From Gyrodactylus bullatarudis (taxonomy: Eukaryota; Platyhelminthes; Monogenea; Gyrodactylidea; Gyrodactylidae), in the NCBI GenBank assembly GCA_012064415.1, contig SSNU01000208.1:62001-126000 (forward strand): DNA of 64,000 nucleotides. Direction: 5' to 3'. Positions 1-13,700 of the stretch are shown in pieces. Each line of letters opens with the position of its first letter. The first letter of the stretch is position 1. The notes under the pieces are model-generated. The model did no database searches and had not been told where the DNA came from. It worked only from the letters and a program-made list of their open reading frames with translations. The position numbers and the translations under genes were made by a program.

Positions 1-718
1 TTCTCGATAGTTGTACATCTAAGAAAGGTAGTTCTTCATTTTGACTGGTTATCTTTTTCTGATCTTGGTTTCCTTCCGCCATATTCCTTTTTCTTGGTCT
101 GGATCTGGTTGAAGGTTGGGAATTAGCTAATTTCTCTCTGGTCTCTTCATTCGTGTCTATTGTTTTTAAAGTTCCTCAAGGTAGGACTAGTGGTTTGATA
201 GCTACTTTCTGTACGCACAAGTTTGGCTTTTCTTTTTTAATGAAAAGAGCCTCTGCTGTCTTGAGAGATTTTTCCCTGGTTGTTTGTAAAGGATTTCAAA
301 ATTTGATGGGGAAACTTTTTCTGGACATTCTCTCAGGTGTTCTCTGACCGATTTTGTCCTAGTGTATAGATGTTCATTTATCCTTTCTTCGATAGGTATG
401 TCCTATGTACTCAGAATTGCAAAAACATTTGAACTTATATACAACGTGAGTCTGTTTCAATGGGTCTAGTTTATCTTTGGTTTGGTTTGAAAAAATTTTT
501 GTGGTTTTGAAAAATATTCTTAGGGTTTTGTCTGGGAATGTTTTGTCGAATCTTTCCTTTAGTTTTTTCTTGTATATTGAGCTGGTCTGATCTCCTTTGA
601 ATGGTATGTATAGTCTTATTTCTCGTTTCTCCTCTTCGTTAGGTTTGATGTTTCGTTCCTCTTCTATGGACTCTAAGGTACTCTTGATGAAATTTATGGG
701 GTAGTAATTGTTCCTAAT
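1..718 (-). mobile_element. Penelope-like retroelement 3' end, GIY-YIG endonuclease remnant (decayed)
   Basis: Read on the minus strand from about 718 to 175, the sequence encodes the C-terminal part of a Penelope-like element. A lysine/arginine-rich linker leads to a GIY-YIG-type nuclease start with THVVYKFKC and EYIGHTYRR. After a frameshift it continues as ERINEHLYTRTKSVREHL, and after another as AEALFIKKEKPNLCVQK, a pattern typical of the nuclease end of these elements. At least two frame changes and a stop just after the YIG motif show that it is dead. The 5' part (reverse transcriptase) is not present next to it. Family knowledge: Penelope elements pair a telomerase-like RT with a GIY-YIG nuclease. 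The assignment rests on motif order and is fairly firm; the outer limits are not. Confidence 0.7.
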
Positions 719-3700
719 ATTTTTTAAATAGTTAACAAACTAGAATTTCTTTTCAAATCTAATCAATTCCATTTTTTTAGGTAAACCCAACGATGAATTA
801 CAAGGCAAGTTAAGCTATTTAACTGGTAATCGTTCATACTCTGGCTTTACAGGAACCTTGCGGAACCTAAAGATCAACTCCAGGAACGTTTCCTTGAAAA
901 CCGAGAAAGTTACTCTATCTGGAATTAATTATGCATGAAACTTTGAATGAAATTTTTGAAATAAACTTTTCTACAAGCATAAAAATCTTCTCCATTGTTT
1001 GGTATCAAAAAAGGGTATTTTGTAATGATCATACGGGGTGCTACTTTTAATCTGATCTGGTGATACCAAAGTAAATTAAAATTATCATGATCCGCTGATT
1101 TCAGATATGTGCTTCTTAAAAATTCTAACATATAGTTTTCGAGTTATTCGTGAAAAACTAAAAACCCTTTCAATAGAGGAAAACATGAATGAGATAGAAA
1201 GACAGAAATGTCATTATCTTGTTCAGGAATAAATTCTTAACAAAAGTGTAGAAAGAAACTTGACTCTTCAAGGTTCTGAGCTATTTAGAGTCAAATGTGC
1301 AAATCTATCTATTTATTTCGAAAATCCTCAATTTAGACTCTATTTTATCCCTGTTTAAGCACCTTGAAGGATACAGTACAAAAGCGTAAAAAATTTTTGA
1401 CAATTATTTTCATTGACAAATCTCTATTTTTTAACACCTAAAAATCAGAATAAAGATGACAGTCGTAGTAATTCATTAATCTATAATTCGATATTTGTTC
1501 TGATTTTTAGGTGTTATAAAAAAAGAGATTTGTCAATGAAAATATTTTACAGAAACATAATTAAATAAAATGCCAACACTGCAAACAGTTTTGAGAAATT
1601 CTAAAAATTCAAATCTACCATTGGCCAGTTTTAATGTGGTGATATTACTTTTGGGAAGATTCTCACTAAATTAAAAATTTATATCTGTTACAGTTAAAAC
1701 GGTCATTAAGGTTGATAACTAAAATCCCATTTTTCGAACATTGAATTGATTTTTTATTGATTTCAAAGTGAGAGAGTGATCAAAATTCGATTCTCAATAT
1801 CACAATGAGACAAGAAAGCCGAATCTGTTCTATCAATGCATAAGTTCATTATCGTTTGGGAGTCGAATTTTGATTTTTTGATCATTTAAAATTGATGAAA
1901 TTTTGACAAATCAAAATCCCTCGAAAATGGTGGAACTTTTAAAAATTTGCCAGCGTTATTTGGCTTTTATGTCTTATTGGGTTCCTGAAAATCAACTTTT
2001 GATCACTCTCTCACTCAATAAAATTTTTCAGTTGAAAATACGAAAAAATGGGATTTTTGCGCCAACTCAAAATGACTTTATATTCTTCATTAAAACAATT
2101 TATTTTCTTCAAATCGTAAAAGTGAGCAGCATGAGTAGGATTCCAAAAAATCTTTAACATATTCGAATTTTTGATGGAACAAATTGAGGCTTTCGTAAAG
2201 TTCATAGATTCCCAACTTCATATCAACCAACTTTAGGTAAAATCAACCAATAATAACCGTTATAACTGTAACATATCTAAATACAAAGGACTTTAACAAA
2301 GCCTAAAATAAAAAATGTATCGGAACTAAGAGATTAATTAGAGTTTCCCTAAAGAATTAAACATAACTTGTCAGTTATATTTTCTACCCATCACAAGTTT
2401 CCGTCCATAAACATTACCGCTCGTGTCCCGGATTTAAATTGAAACATGGCTTACTTGCTCAAAAGAATACTCTTGTCCTCCTCTAAATTCTTATTAGTTT
2501 CTCCAAAAGATTATTCATTTATTATCATATTAATTTTCAAATAATAACTCATAGATCAACTCATTAAAGACCTACTCTGCATGGTACAGAAATTCCGTAT
2601 ATCAATTCTTAGATTCTTTTGAGTTTAATACTGTGAATTGAGAGCAAAATCTAATTTTCTTCAAAGGGTCTCATTCTTCAATGCAGTTCTTATTGGAAAC
2701 AAAAATTTGCATTTATGATGAGTTTCCCGTAAACGTTATGCTACGTATCCTTAGACTGGATCCCTAATAACTTATTGACTCATTCCATGATGAGACATAA
2801 AAAATGTTAATTTTCGAGAAAAATCCCGGGAAAATATTGATATTTCTTTAAAGATAGTAAATTCCCATTTTCATATGAAAATCTCTGACTTCTATATAGA
2901 AACAATTGTCTCGTTGAGAATATGAGACCCTCGGCGAAACCAAACCAATGAAAGTTGAAAATATATAACACTAAAAAAAGGAATAGTATTTTCTAAATCA
3001 TCAAGGCAAGAAGATATTCAATGGATCTATAGAGTGATAGATAATGTATCACTTTTAATACGAAAATCCATCCAGCCAATCAGAATTGAGAATTATGAAT
3101 TCTGTAAAAAATATGCATCTTCAATGAATTATTATAGTATCAGTAAAAAGTTGAGCTTTGAATACAAATTATCACTCTTCAAGATAAGATACATTCAGAG
3201 GAGTATTTATTTTTAAAATGTCCACGACAAGGCTGATCCTTCCCCTCGCATCCCAGTGTATTTAATGGATTGAGTACCTGGAGTATTATCAATATCATCT
3301 TCATCAGATATATTAACTGGCCGAATGTTTAGTTACAAATAAATTATCGAGTGAGTCAATTCTTAACAATTTCCAGCCCTATTCATAAAAAATCCATTTT
3401 CGAAACTTTTCGATTGGTGTATTTATTTTACTTAAAGATTCATAACTAGTTTGTTTCTAAATAATTCTCATCTTTTAGTTAGATCATACATTGAATTTAT
3501 CATCAATAATTTCAGGCGGCCTAATAATCTTATCTCTTTAAAAACTGGATTATAATAATATAGATTGTAAATTTCAAATTTAGTGCTACATTTTAGTAGC
3601 TTATAAAATCCTCAACTTGTAATAAATTGGCACTGGAATTATATATAAATTATAAAGCAATTAGAGGGCTTTTCTCTCTGCAAGGACATGAAGAATGACA

Positions 3701-6080
3701 TAATTTCCAGAGTTATTCCCCAACCCATCAAGACTTTGTATAATAAGATCTTGAATATATCGGACATTTGTCCCATTAATCATAATTATAATTATACAAC
3801 TTGGAACTAATAGAGTAGGTAAACTGGGAAAAATTAAGTTAAACTTTTTTCTTCATTGATTGAATAAAACACAGAGATTCCTCATGTATTCAATTATTCA
3901 AGGTTTTCGACGAAATGAAACCTGAATGCTCTAGAACACTTAATTGAATCTTTAAAGAAGGATTTATGCATTTGAAAGTTCTCTGACGGCCCAGTTCCCA
4001 AGCAATACGCCTATCTGACAATCTGCCGAAAACCTTTCTAATCAAAATACTCAAAAATATTGATGCTTTTCAATTCTAGAAATATCTAATAAGTTCAAAA
4101 AAAAAGAATGATTAATTATCTTTCTATAATGGTACCAAATTTTTTCGCATTCATATTAGTTTTGGAGGATAAAATGTTTGTTCAAGTTGGAGTCCCATTA
4201 CTTATCGCACAACCTAATATTAGAAATGGAACTTGAAAGATTTATGTCTTCAGATTGAATTTGATAAAGCTTTTTGAGATTTTTTTTAAAATGGTGTTTC
4301 ACTCCATATCTTACTTATTTAAAGGTCTCGATTCCAATGCTCTAAGGGCTTCCAATGATGCCTAAAAGATTTCTTTAATGGTTAAAAAAACTAACGAATA
4401 TGAAATAAAGCTAGTATGAAGATGGGAATTTATGGTTTTTACACAAGTATGGAATATGATCAAAAAATAAAAATTTAATTTTCACACGATGATGGGTTGA
4501 TTATCAAAATTAGATTCAGCTTATTATTTTTACAAATTTTGAGAATTTGAAAAAATCAAATGCTAATATCTCGAATCATCATTAGAAAAAGATCAAATGA
4601 CCGAAAAAAGGGTTAATAGGGCACTTTCGAAATACCAAAACTTTTGAGCAGATTGAATGTTTTTTCAGAAATTTTTTTTCTTCACCAACTTATTGTCTCA
4701 TTCCGATAACGGAATCCAAAAATTATTTTTGTTACATATTAAATTCTCAATTTAGTTCATTTTTCCGATCTCTTGTTCTCAAATTACCGGGATGATTTTA
4801 GTTTAGTTAAGTTCTTGACCAGGTTCTCCCCTCTTACGTTTAGATCACGTGAGCACTTTACAAGAATTCCTTGAATTTTTGTCAATAACTTTTTTTGGGG
4901 GGTATTTTCTGTTGATGTTAGTTTCTCAAGATTGGCAATAAATTGTCGATTGGTAGAACAGTTGATGAAAGACACAAGAGAGCTACAGAGGAAGATAAAT
5001 CAACTTCCATTAATCATACGCTTCAGTTGAGTTCTCTATTCTTCTCTCTCATTTGTGATGAAAATTCCTTCCGATTAACAATAAATTCAATCTTTTTAGT
5101 CTTAAACGAATGTACCTTTATATATACTCAAATATTAACAGTTTTTCTATGCTCAATAACTGATTCTTCTTAATTTTTCGACTTTTCATGTGTCTTTATT
5201 GTTTGAAATCCTATAGCTGTATACAAATCTACGATTTTTCAATGCGTTTTTTTGTTCAGGAGTTATCAATTAAAAGTTAGGTCATTTTTTGGCTTTAGCT
5301 GATAGAGTTCAAGCGATTGAATAATTGAATTCTCCGGCCATGATAAAAGCTAAGTTTTAATCCTAGAGAATATTGTAATAATTTGTTAAATGAAAAATTT
5401 GTCCAAACATCGCACAAGTACTCCAATGAAAAATTGGAGATTAGTCACTTGAAGTAAATTATAATACAGGCCTCCAAATGCGTAGTTTTATATGAATTAT
5501 AGCAGATTATATATGCTGAAGGGGAATCTGATTCGTTGGACATTTTGTTATTACAGGCTGGATCAAACACAAGAATTGAGAAAACTCTACTAACAGTTGG
5601 GATATATATCGTTCTGATTATTTTTACGATTATTATTATAATCTTTTGACTTTTCCAGTCTTAAACTCTCTACGAGATGTTGAGATTTTTATCTGAATTG
5701 AAATTAATTTTATTACAAATTTGATTTATTTCCAATTCTACACTCTCCAACACTCTTGGAATTGCTCTTAAATAAAAAGGAATTATTTCTCTTGTTTTAG
5801 TTTTAACAAAAATGATATGATACAACACTACAAAAAGAAGAAATGTAGAAAATTTATGTACGGCTCTGACTTTTTGCGAGCGTAGTGATGAGAAGAAAGA
5901 TCAACCAATCCCGACAAAGATGAAGAAATATTCAGGGAATCAGATCCCATCATGTCCCACTGGACACTCACCAATGGAACACTACACTTTCTTGAGCGAT
6001 AATTTGAACTGAAAGATACTTGAAATACTTTGTTTATCCCTCATTAGAAAGGAAATTTATCAAGGTTGCTTTTCACTGAT
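719..6080. other. Gene-poor repeat-rich interval
   Basis: No supported gene was seen in this interval. It holds a foldback element at 1406-1543, a decayed repeat at about 1132-1460 that recurs near 22,668-22,890, and an inverted MITE fragment at about 1960-2225 that matches 28,558-28,770 in opposite orientation. A MITE end lies near 4408-4450. A short repeat at about 5860-6040 recurs near 46,220-46,325. Short open frames here lack similarity, signal peptides or splice context and look like chance frames in AT-rich DNA. Confidence 0.5.
1406..1543. repeat. Foldback repeat with ~45-bp arms
   Basis: The left arm (about 1406-1450) contains ttgacaaatctct and acacctaaaaatcag. The right arm (about 1499-1543) is its near-perfect reverse complement, with a loop of about 48 bp. 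The motif acacctaaaaatc recurs at 22,871-22,883, so this is a dispersed element rather than an isolated hairpin. No target duplication was identified. Confidence 0.75.
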
Positions 6081-6081
6081 G

Positions 6082-6713
6082 CTAACCAAGGTCACTTGAA
6101 GGAATGTGAAATGTTGAAAATCTAGTCAAATATTTAAAAATTAAAATAACTTTGGAGGAAGATCGATTAAACTTTCGATTTTTGGAGATAATAGAGTCTT
6201 TGAAGACTCTGTTAGAACCTTCAAGTTTATAAATGAGAGCCTTAAACACATTAGTGCTAAGGGATCTTTTAAATGTAAAGAGAATATTAGAAATAGAACA
6301 GTCAATAGAGGAAATAGTAGATAAAAAATGTTCGCATTTTTCAATAGTGATTTCTAAAGCAAATTTAGTAGTAAGAGAAGAATTACATTTGATTTGTTGG
6401 ACAAAACCACTAATAATACATTTCATATTAAATTGTAAATGACTCACTAATCTGGACCTGCATTCCAAGGACTTAACAAGATAATTGACCTCTTTAATTT
6501 CCGAATCAGTGAAAAATGATCTAAAATTAGTTTTATAATAAAATTTATTAAAACTTAGGTCAATATTAGGATTCTCAGCCATGGTCATCCAAACGTTTCG
6601 ACGGTGATTGTCTTCACACGCCTTCTTCAGCAGTACGTCGAAACGTTTGGATGACCATGGCTGAGAATTCTAATATTGACCTAAGTTTTAATAAATTTAT
6701 AATAAAATAACTT
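6082..6713 (-). mobile_element. Penelope-like element 5' end with inverted terminal repeat
   Basis: A minus-strand open frame (6588-6082, 168 codons) begins MTMAENPNIDLSFNKFYYK. It contains a stretch around SRLVSHLQFNMKC that resembles the region before the reverse transcriptase in Penelope-like elements, where an H(L/I)QFN-type motif is usual. The frame ends before any RT motif, so the copy is truncated. At 6536-6713 the start of the frame is mirrored: the arm ending at about 6606 is reverse-complemented from about 6645, including the cgaaacgtttgg motif. Inverted pseudo-LTR ends are characteristic of this class. The same sequence flanks the assembly gap at 53.2-53.7 kb. The family call is inferred and moderately secure. 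Confidence 0.6.
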
Positions 6714-9700
6714 TCTATCCTAAAAAACAATAGCTGTAAATATGCAATCGCTTTCTTTATATCTCTCATAGCTTAGAAGATAACTAGTTATAGAGCCAAA
6801 AAATGGCAATTTTAACCTCTATAATAACCCCTTTTAAAGGTACTCAACTACAATGGCACATAGAAAACTTTAAGCTCTTTCGAATAATACCAAATTTGAC
6901 TCTAAGATTTGACTCTTAGAATCAAGACCCGTTGATCTTAGCTTATCATCCAAAGACCCCAAAAAACTGTAGATGATTTACATTCAATCGATAATTACGT
7001 GAGAGAGTAGATAAACTTGAGTAGATTACAGGGGATTTAAAAATCATTCAATGCTTAAGGAATTCCTATCAAGGTAAGATTGCAAGTTTGTATATATACT
7101 TTATATATACACTAGCGTGACAATTTTATCAAGTAAGAAGATAGACACCTTGTTAAAAAACAAGCATCTCAAATAATTAGAATTATAATAATTATTACAC
7201 ATTGACATTGCATATTAAGAAAACGAAAAAGGTACAGTGGGCAGTTACAAATTGACAACTTTCTCAAAAGGCAAAAGTAATTAGCAGATCAAGAGATGAA
7301 TTTCACAGCAAGCTCTCCACCCTTCTGAAAGAAGTTGCGAAGCCAAAATGAACCAATGGAAGGTCCCAAATAGAGCATTGTAATAGTATTTATATGTTAA
7401 CCGGGGTAGAGTCTGAAGAGACCAGGCGAAATACAACGTTTATCACTCAAATTTACGCTTGTTGTTCTCTAACCTTCCACATGAGTTTAGAATCTAACAA
7501 TAATATTCTTGATGAGGTTCGACAATATTTTCGTACAAATATTTTCAATGAATTTTTATACTACAAAAATCTAAATTTGCGATCAATTTGGGATTTGTTG
7601 AAGATGTTTGGGAAAATGGGATTTTGGCGTATCAGAGAGTGGCACTTTCTTAGTTAGATTCAACAGATTCGTATTGCAGCCGAAAGAAAGAAGTCAGAAA
7701 AAAAATATTTGACTCGCCCTAATGAGCATATTTGAAGGGTCTTATCTGTGCTATCTATGCTCAAGTTGTAATTGAATATACTTAAGCTTTTGTAGACTTT
7801 AAATACGGACTTTAACAGCAAAGAGCTATAGAAAAATGCCTCAGTTATCAGAAGAAAGAAAACTTATTCTGGTCCGATCAAACTATTCAGATCAGCGCAT
7901 CTTCTCATTTTGAATTTCAATTTCAAGTTGGTTCAAATTGTTCCATAAATATTAATAAAAGTAGCTTTTTGAGCTGCTGACCTGGAACCATGCTGGAGTT
8001 AAGAACGAACGGAAGATTTTTTTTGGTGAATAAAGCTTTATTTTTGTCGGTTCTCTTCATATCAAACACCGACTATATATATTTAATAAATATTATTTAT
8101 ACATGAACTAATGTTGGGAACATTCAAGTTTAGCCAATAGCATTTATTCACCAGCAGTTGACCAATTAGAGTTGAGTGTGTTCATACTCCTCGGGCTAAA
8201 CCGGTTGGTAATCCTTTCCTCTGTTTCCCCTGTTTTTTGTGTTGCTTAGGAGATGTAGAGAGGTTTCTTTTTCGCGTAATCGTAAGTTATAACCAACCTT
8301 TTTACAAAGCCTTTTCCAGACCTTTTGATACTGAGTGCCATCTTTTCAGACGCTTGTAATCTAAACTTACTTCAATTTTATCTGAAAACCTGGCCGAAAA
8401 ACGCAAAGGTTCTATGATACTTTGCAGAAATCAGTCTTCTTGTTTAGTTTGAGAATTTTTATCTACTAAAAAGTTTTTCTTGCAACCCTTTAAATGGTAT
8501 CGTTTTGATTTGGTCAGAACTATCTGAGTATCTATGATGCTATCCCAATCCGGATTTATATATGAGTACTATATTGATGGGAAAAACTTGATTTTATTGA
8601 AAGTTTTTGCGAAGATTTAATTATATAATAAAATCCTGGCTAGAAATTATACCATTTGAAAAAAGGGGGAAGTGTATACATACTGAGATTATAATATAAT
8701 CCTTCATTTGAGTCGAGAACGAAATCTATTTCTAGTTAGTGAATTATACGAATATTTTAAGGTCATTCACGACAAATCTTTTTAGCCTAATTCTAGTTCA
8801 AATGTATATACACTGTATATTAAATATTAACTGTTTTATACTGTAGTAACAATTAAGATTTCTCTATAAGAATAATAATTTATTCAAGAATTTCTTGAAA
8901 TGTCTTCTTTTATAAATCAGGGAAAGATCATTAGTCATGATCTCTCACTTACTTAGTTATCTACAGTTACCACCACTGATCCTGAATTTTCCCACCTTTA
9001 TTTATGCTATTAATAATGGCTTATAACGAAGGTACTGTAGTTCGATGTCCCACAAAAAAGACATATTTCTGTGAACTTCTGTTGGCGTCCAGTTCTTGAA
9101 TACAAAATTAGCTAAATAGTATTTTTGTGTACCATATCACTGATGACTAGGGCAGCAACTCAGAGGGGATATTTCTCAGAAAAATTAGCTAGAAATATGT
9201 TAGTATTTTGAGCAAAGCTGTGGCAACATTTTCACTATATTTAGCACAAAAATTTTCTTGGTATAAAAGTATAAAATTTATTCAGCTTCTATTTGCATAC
9301 AATATAAAATATTTTTTATTTTATTGTTTGAAATTCTTTTATTTTGACTAAAATATTTTAGCCTTGAGAAAACACTTTATACTTAGGAAAGATTCACAAA
9401 GTCTTATTATGATTTCTTCCAAAAAGAAAGAAGAAGTTTAAGCCCAAGTTTAATTCTAAACATTATCTATCGTAGGCTTGTGGAAAGAATCAGCAATAAA
9501 TGGGCATGACATATCTCAAAAGCAAAAAATTAGCAAAATTATCTCGACTATCATAAGGCTTAGAAGAGCAAAATTTATAGTGGCTAATTCGTATTAAAAT
9601 TCTATCCATCATATCCAAAATAGCAAAGTTACTGTCCTACTGATAACTAATGAGCAATTTCTTTCAAAAACCAACTTTAGAAGATGTTATCCCAAAAAAT

Positions 9701-10710
9701 GACCACTTTTACATTCTGAAAATGGCCAACTTTGACTTTTAGGGGGTTACATTTTCAAATTACTACATGTATGGTTTCTTTCATTTTTGGTTTTGGATTT
9801 TTCATGAAAATTTTCTATGAGTAGACTGGGTTCCTATTCTATTTTAAAGATGAAGAGCGTAGATTAAGAATTTCAAGGTCATTGTAAGTTTATGGCTTTT
9901 TGACTCTAACTAATCGTATTCATATAAATAAAGGATATCATTTGAATCGCCTTTAAAAAGTTCTATAAAATTAGTGCTAGGAAGAAAATTAATATCTATC
10001 TATCAGAAAATATCCCTAATACTCACACAAATTTTAATTGACCAATCAGAGCAAGGATCAATGCATGAATAACTAATTAGAATTGAAGAGTTTCTATTAA
10101 AGTCCACCCTGATTGGTTAAAAAACTTCTGAATGACTTTCGATAAAAATATAACCATTTAATTTACATTTAGAATAATTATTTTATATTTGAAATTTTGA
10201 GATATTCGGCCTAAATTATTTCTTTTACATGTTCAAAATTTAAATTTTATTTGATCCAGAAGTTTGCCCAACTAATAGAGAAAGAAATAGAGTTTGATGA
10301 TTCCGTATGCCGTAAATTTGACACTTTTTCGTAAAAACACAGGTAATCTAAATTCCTATCTAGTGAATTATTCGTGTGAACAAAACTTTCAAGGTGTAAA
10401 ATTCTAAAGAATGATCCCATATTTATCTGTAATGTGATAATGAAGAAAGCCAAGAAAGAATATTCTCTCTATATATGTATGATTTTAATTCTTCTCTATA
10501 CTTTAGGAGTATAGAATGTATAAGCCTTTAAAAGTTAGATGAAGCGTAAGTTACGCTAATCACGAGACTTGCTGGAACAAGAACATTCAAGACATCCATT
10601 CCTCAAAGTGCAAAAAATAACAAGAGACATCCTCCCCCCCCAACTTTATCTGTGTCTTTCTACTCAGTGTGACAATAGAGAGATAGAAAGGGTAGAAGCA
10701 GAGAAGAGCA
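6714..10710. other. Gene-poor interval upstream of the receptor gene
   Basis: No supported gene was seen. Around 7395-7560 there is a decayed repeat containing acgtttatcactcaaat, which recurs at 37,995-38,100 and, inverted, at 38,580-38,640. On the minus strand near 8345-8285 a short decayed coding piece reads YQKVWKRLCKKVGYNLR; a related piece (YRNVWKRLWKMVGF) lies near 32,850-32,790, so both are probably relics of one mobile-element protein. The remainder is low-complexity AT-rich DNA. Confidence 0.45.
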
Positions 10711-13700
10711 ATGTATTCCTTTAAAATCTTTTTGTTCTTCAATTCTCTGGTCGTTATTGGACATTCCCTTAGTCAGTTGAGTGGATTTATGCACGAAGCA
10801 AACTCAATAACTCTTACGGACCACATTGAGCAAGGTAATTCTCCTTTATTTTCTTAATTTTAATTTCAAACTGCATCCAAAGCAAGATGAGTATTTTGAA
10901 GAAATTTTCTCTGATTTAACAAATTTAACCCTCTTGTCATACATAATAAGTATTTAGAATCATTTTGAGGAACCCTGTTTGTTTCACATTTCTTCAAGTA
11001 TATTTTACACCAAATTGAGCCTAGACCTTTTGTAAAACAGGTCTCTTCAGTGACAGAATTGTGAAAGAATGGCGAGAAAATGCGTGAAATCAAAATCTTA
11101 GTAATTTTTTTTATTTTTGTATTTACTTTGAGAAATGTCATGAGAATTCAGATTTATTTTCTCTAAATTATTAAAATACAGTTGTATCAGAAAGTAATGG
11201 TTTAGTGTAATTACAGTAGTGAGTACACACAATCAAGGAGAATTCTAAAAATAGTTTTTAAATAGAAAATATCTTTAGTCAACACATTAGAAAGTGTTAT
11301 GGTATTATAGTATATTAAATTTAGTTACATTTTAAAAATGGTAAAATTCATCTTTACAAAATTTCCATTTATTAGAGTAGGCCAAATTTTTCATACGTTT
11401 TCGAGTTTGTTCTGATATACAAAATCTCGATTGAAAAGGACAACTTTTGAACTCGCGCCAAGATTTTTTCAATGAATTCTACTACGAGAAAGGACAAAAT
11501 TAAAATTTTTGTAACATTATGTATAAAATCAGGGTTTATTATAGTAAAAATTGAGTCTTTTTTCTTGCAAGAAATGTCTAAGAGATTTGGTAAATTTTGA
11601 TGATTTTTCAGAACATGGAAATTTTTCAATTTTTTTCGCGGTTAAAACATCAATTTTCGATCAAGAAATGGAACATTGTTCGGGAAAAATAAAATTTTGT
11701 ATATGCATATTTGCATATACAATGTATATAATACATTCTCAAAGCTTTTGAATCAGCAGGTACCATAGAGCTGTTCTCGATGAATTCGGGAATTTATTTA
11801 TGAGTTGAACACATTTAATGATTTTAAAATGTCATAGTGATCAAACGTAATTTTTTAGGTTGACCAATAGACAAAGAAGACAGAAAAGGTCGTTGATATT
11901 TTGGGAAAAACTTTGTTATCGTGTGAAAATCTATCTCCTATTTTTCGAGCATTTTTACTGTTTCAAAATCAATTAAATTAGACTGATCCGAGATCTATTC
12001 AAGTTGACGCTTTAATCAAGAACAAAATACAGTGGTAATTGGTTTTCTTATTTAACCCTCAAAGTCCCACAGTGATAGTTCTATCACACCTCATTTTAGC
12101 AACTCATTATTATTCATTCAAGCCTCAGAAAATACTTCGCTTACAGCCCATTCGATAGGAAATTTGTTAATCTTCTGGGATACGTAAAGATCTTGGCTCT
12201 ATCATTCGTCAAAGTCGTGCTATACTAATTCAAAGAGAGTTGATTTTTTTCAAAAAATTAAACGTTTTTTGAAAACCTACTTCCCAGGGTCATAGGTAAA
12301 AAGTAAGATAACTTTTATCGAGTAATCATACCTCTAGAATTCAAATATTTACATTTTACCAATCAGAGTACTAGAATTTTATCATTTTAATTGGTTTAAC
12401 TATTTTTCGTATGATCGGGTTTAATGAGTTCAGAGTTTCTCATTCGGGAATCAAAGTGTTATACCGGATTTTTCTTCATTCTTTTCAGATTATAACCAGT
12501 ACAGTAGTGTAAAAAGAGAAGATCCGAATGAGGAAACCCCTGAATCAAAGATTCTCCATCATATTTCTAATGGTAAGGACTTGACGGTACGACCATCTAT
12601 CTGTGATTCCATCTGTCATCCAGTTCAAATTAATGTCAGTTATAATATCGGCCAGATTCTCGGCCTAGTAAGTTGATTATATAGTTGATTTAGTTGAGGC
12701 TTTAAGAATTTTGCCATCATCTAAAAACTCAGATTTTTTCACTTGTTTTTACAATTCTTCAAAATTCGTCAATCAATAAAAATGTTTATAGAGTAGAAAT
12801 ACTTTGATACAGTTTCTCCATTTCAAATTGGCACGAAAAGGTTTGAATTTGCAGATATCTGAAAAAAATCACTGGAAGATTACTACAATTGGTTCTAAAA
12901 CTAAGTTAAAATTTGATTCGGGGGCAAGGATCGCGAAATACACGATCAAAAATAAGATAATAAACCTATTTTTATCGTAAATTTCATTGGTGCGGTCTAC
13001 CATCAAACTATAACGTACACGTTCCTTTTTCTTTTACTTCTTTTTTAAGTGGATCCTTCCTTATGAATATCAAGATTGTAATGAGAATTAGTGTAAAAAA
13101 GGTAAACTTTTTTCGTACCAGAAGAAGAAAGAGAAAAATAATTCGAGATTTTCTGTTATAAATAAGTCAAATTTCTCTTGTCTTTATTCTAACAATCGAC
13201 CCTGTGAGTGACTGTTGAGACATTGTTTCCGTTCAACTCGTTTTTTTAAGGTTGAAATTTAAAAGTATGAGAAATTGAGTTTTAAAACCTTTATTGTAAG
13301 AATTAAGAGAGTTCAAAAGCATCAGTCTAATACAATAGACAAGGTCCTTTTCCATAAGAACATAAAATTTTACCTTCGAAAGCACTTTAAGAAACTTGTT
13401 TTAAGTAGGCCTATTACATTTCAATGATTCTGAGCAAAAGTAAAACACTCAAATCTCTTTTTGAAGTTTGGGAGAACGTCATAGACCATGTTGAGAAGGT
13501 TTTTTATCTGAAATATAATTCACTATTAGTGATCAAAACACAATTCCTTGAGATCAAATATTTGCTGGATATTGTAATTCTGCCTATGAGTCCAACTGTT
13601 TTAATAAATTATTATATTTAGTCACAGTCTGAAGAGACGCTCAGCATTTCCGGATGGTTCACATTTGTAAGCTATAACTTTTATGCAAAAAGATTCTAAT

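Noticed and set aside
7394..7657. 87-codon frame as a possible gene
   Set aside because: Its sequence recurs in the foldback at 37.9-38.6 kb with changes that do not preserve the protein.
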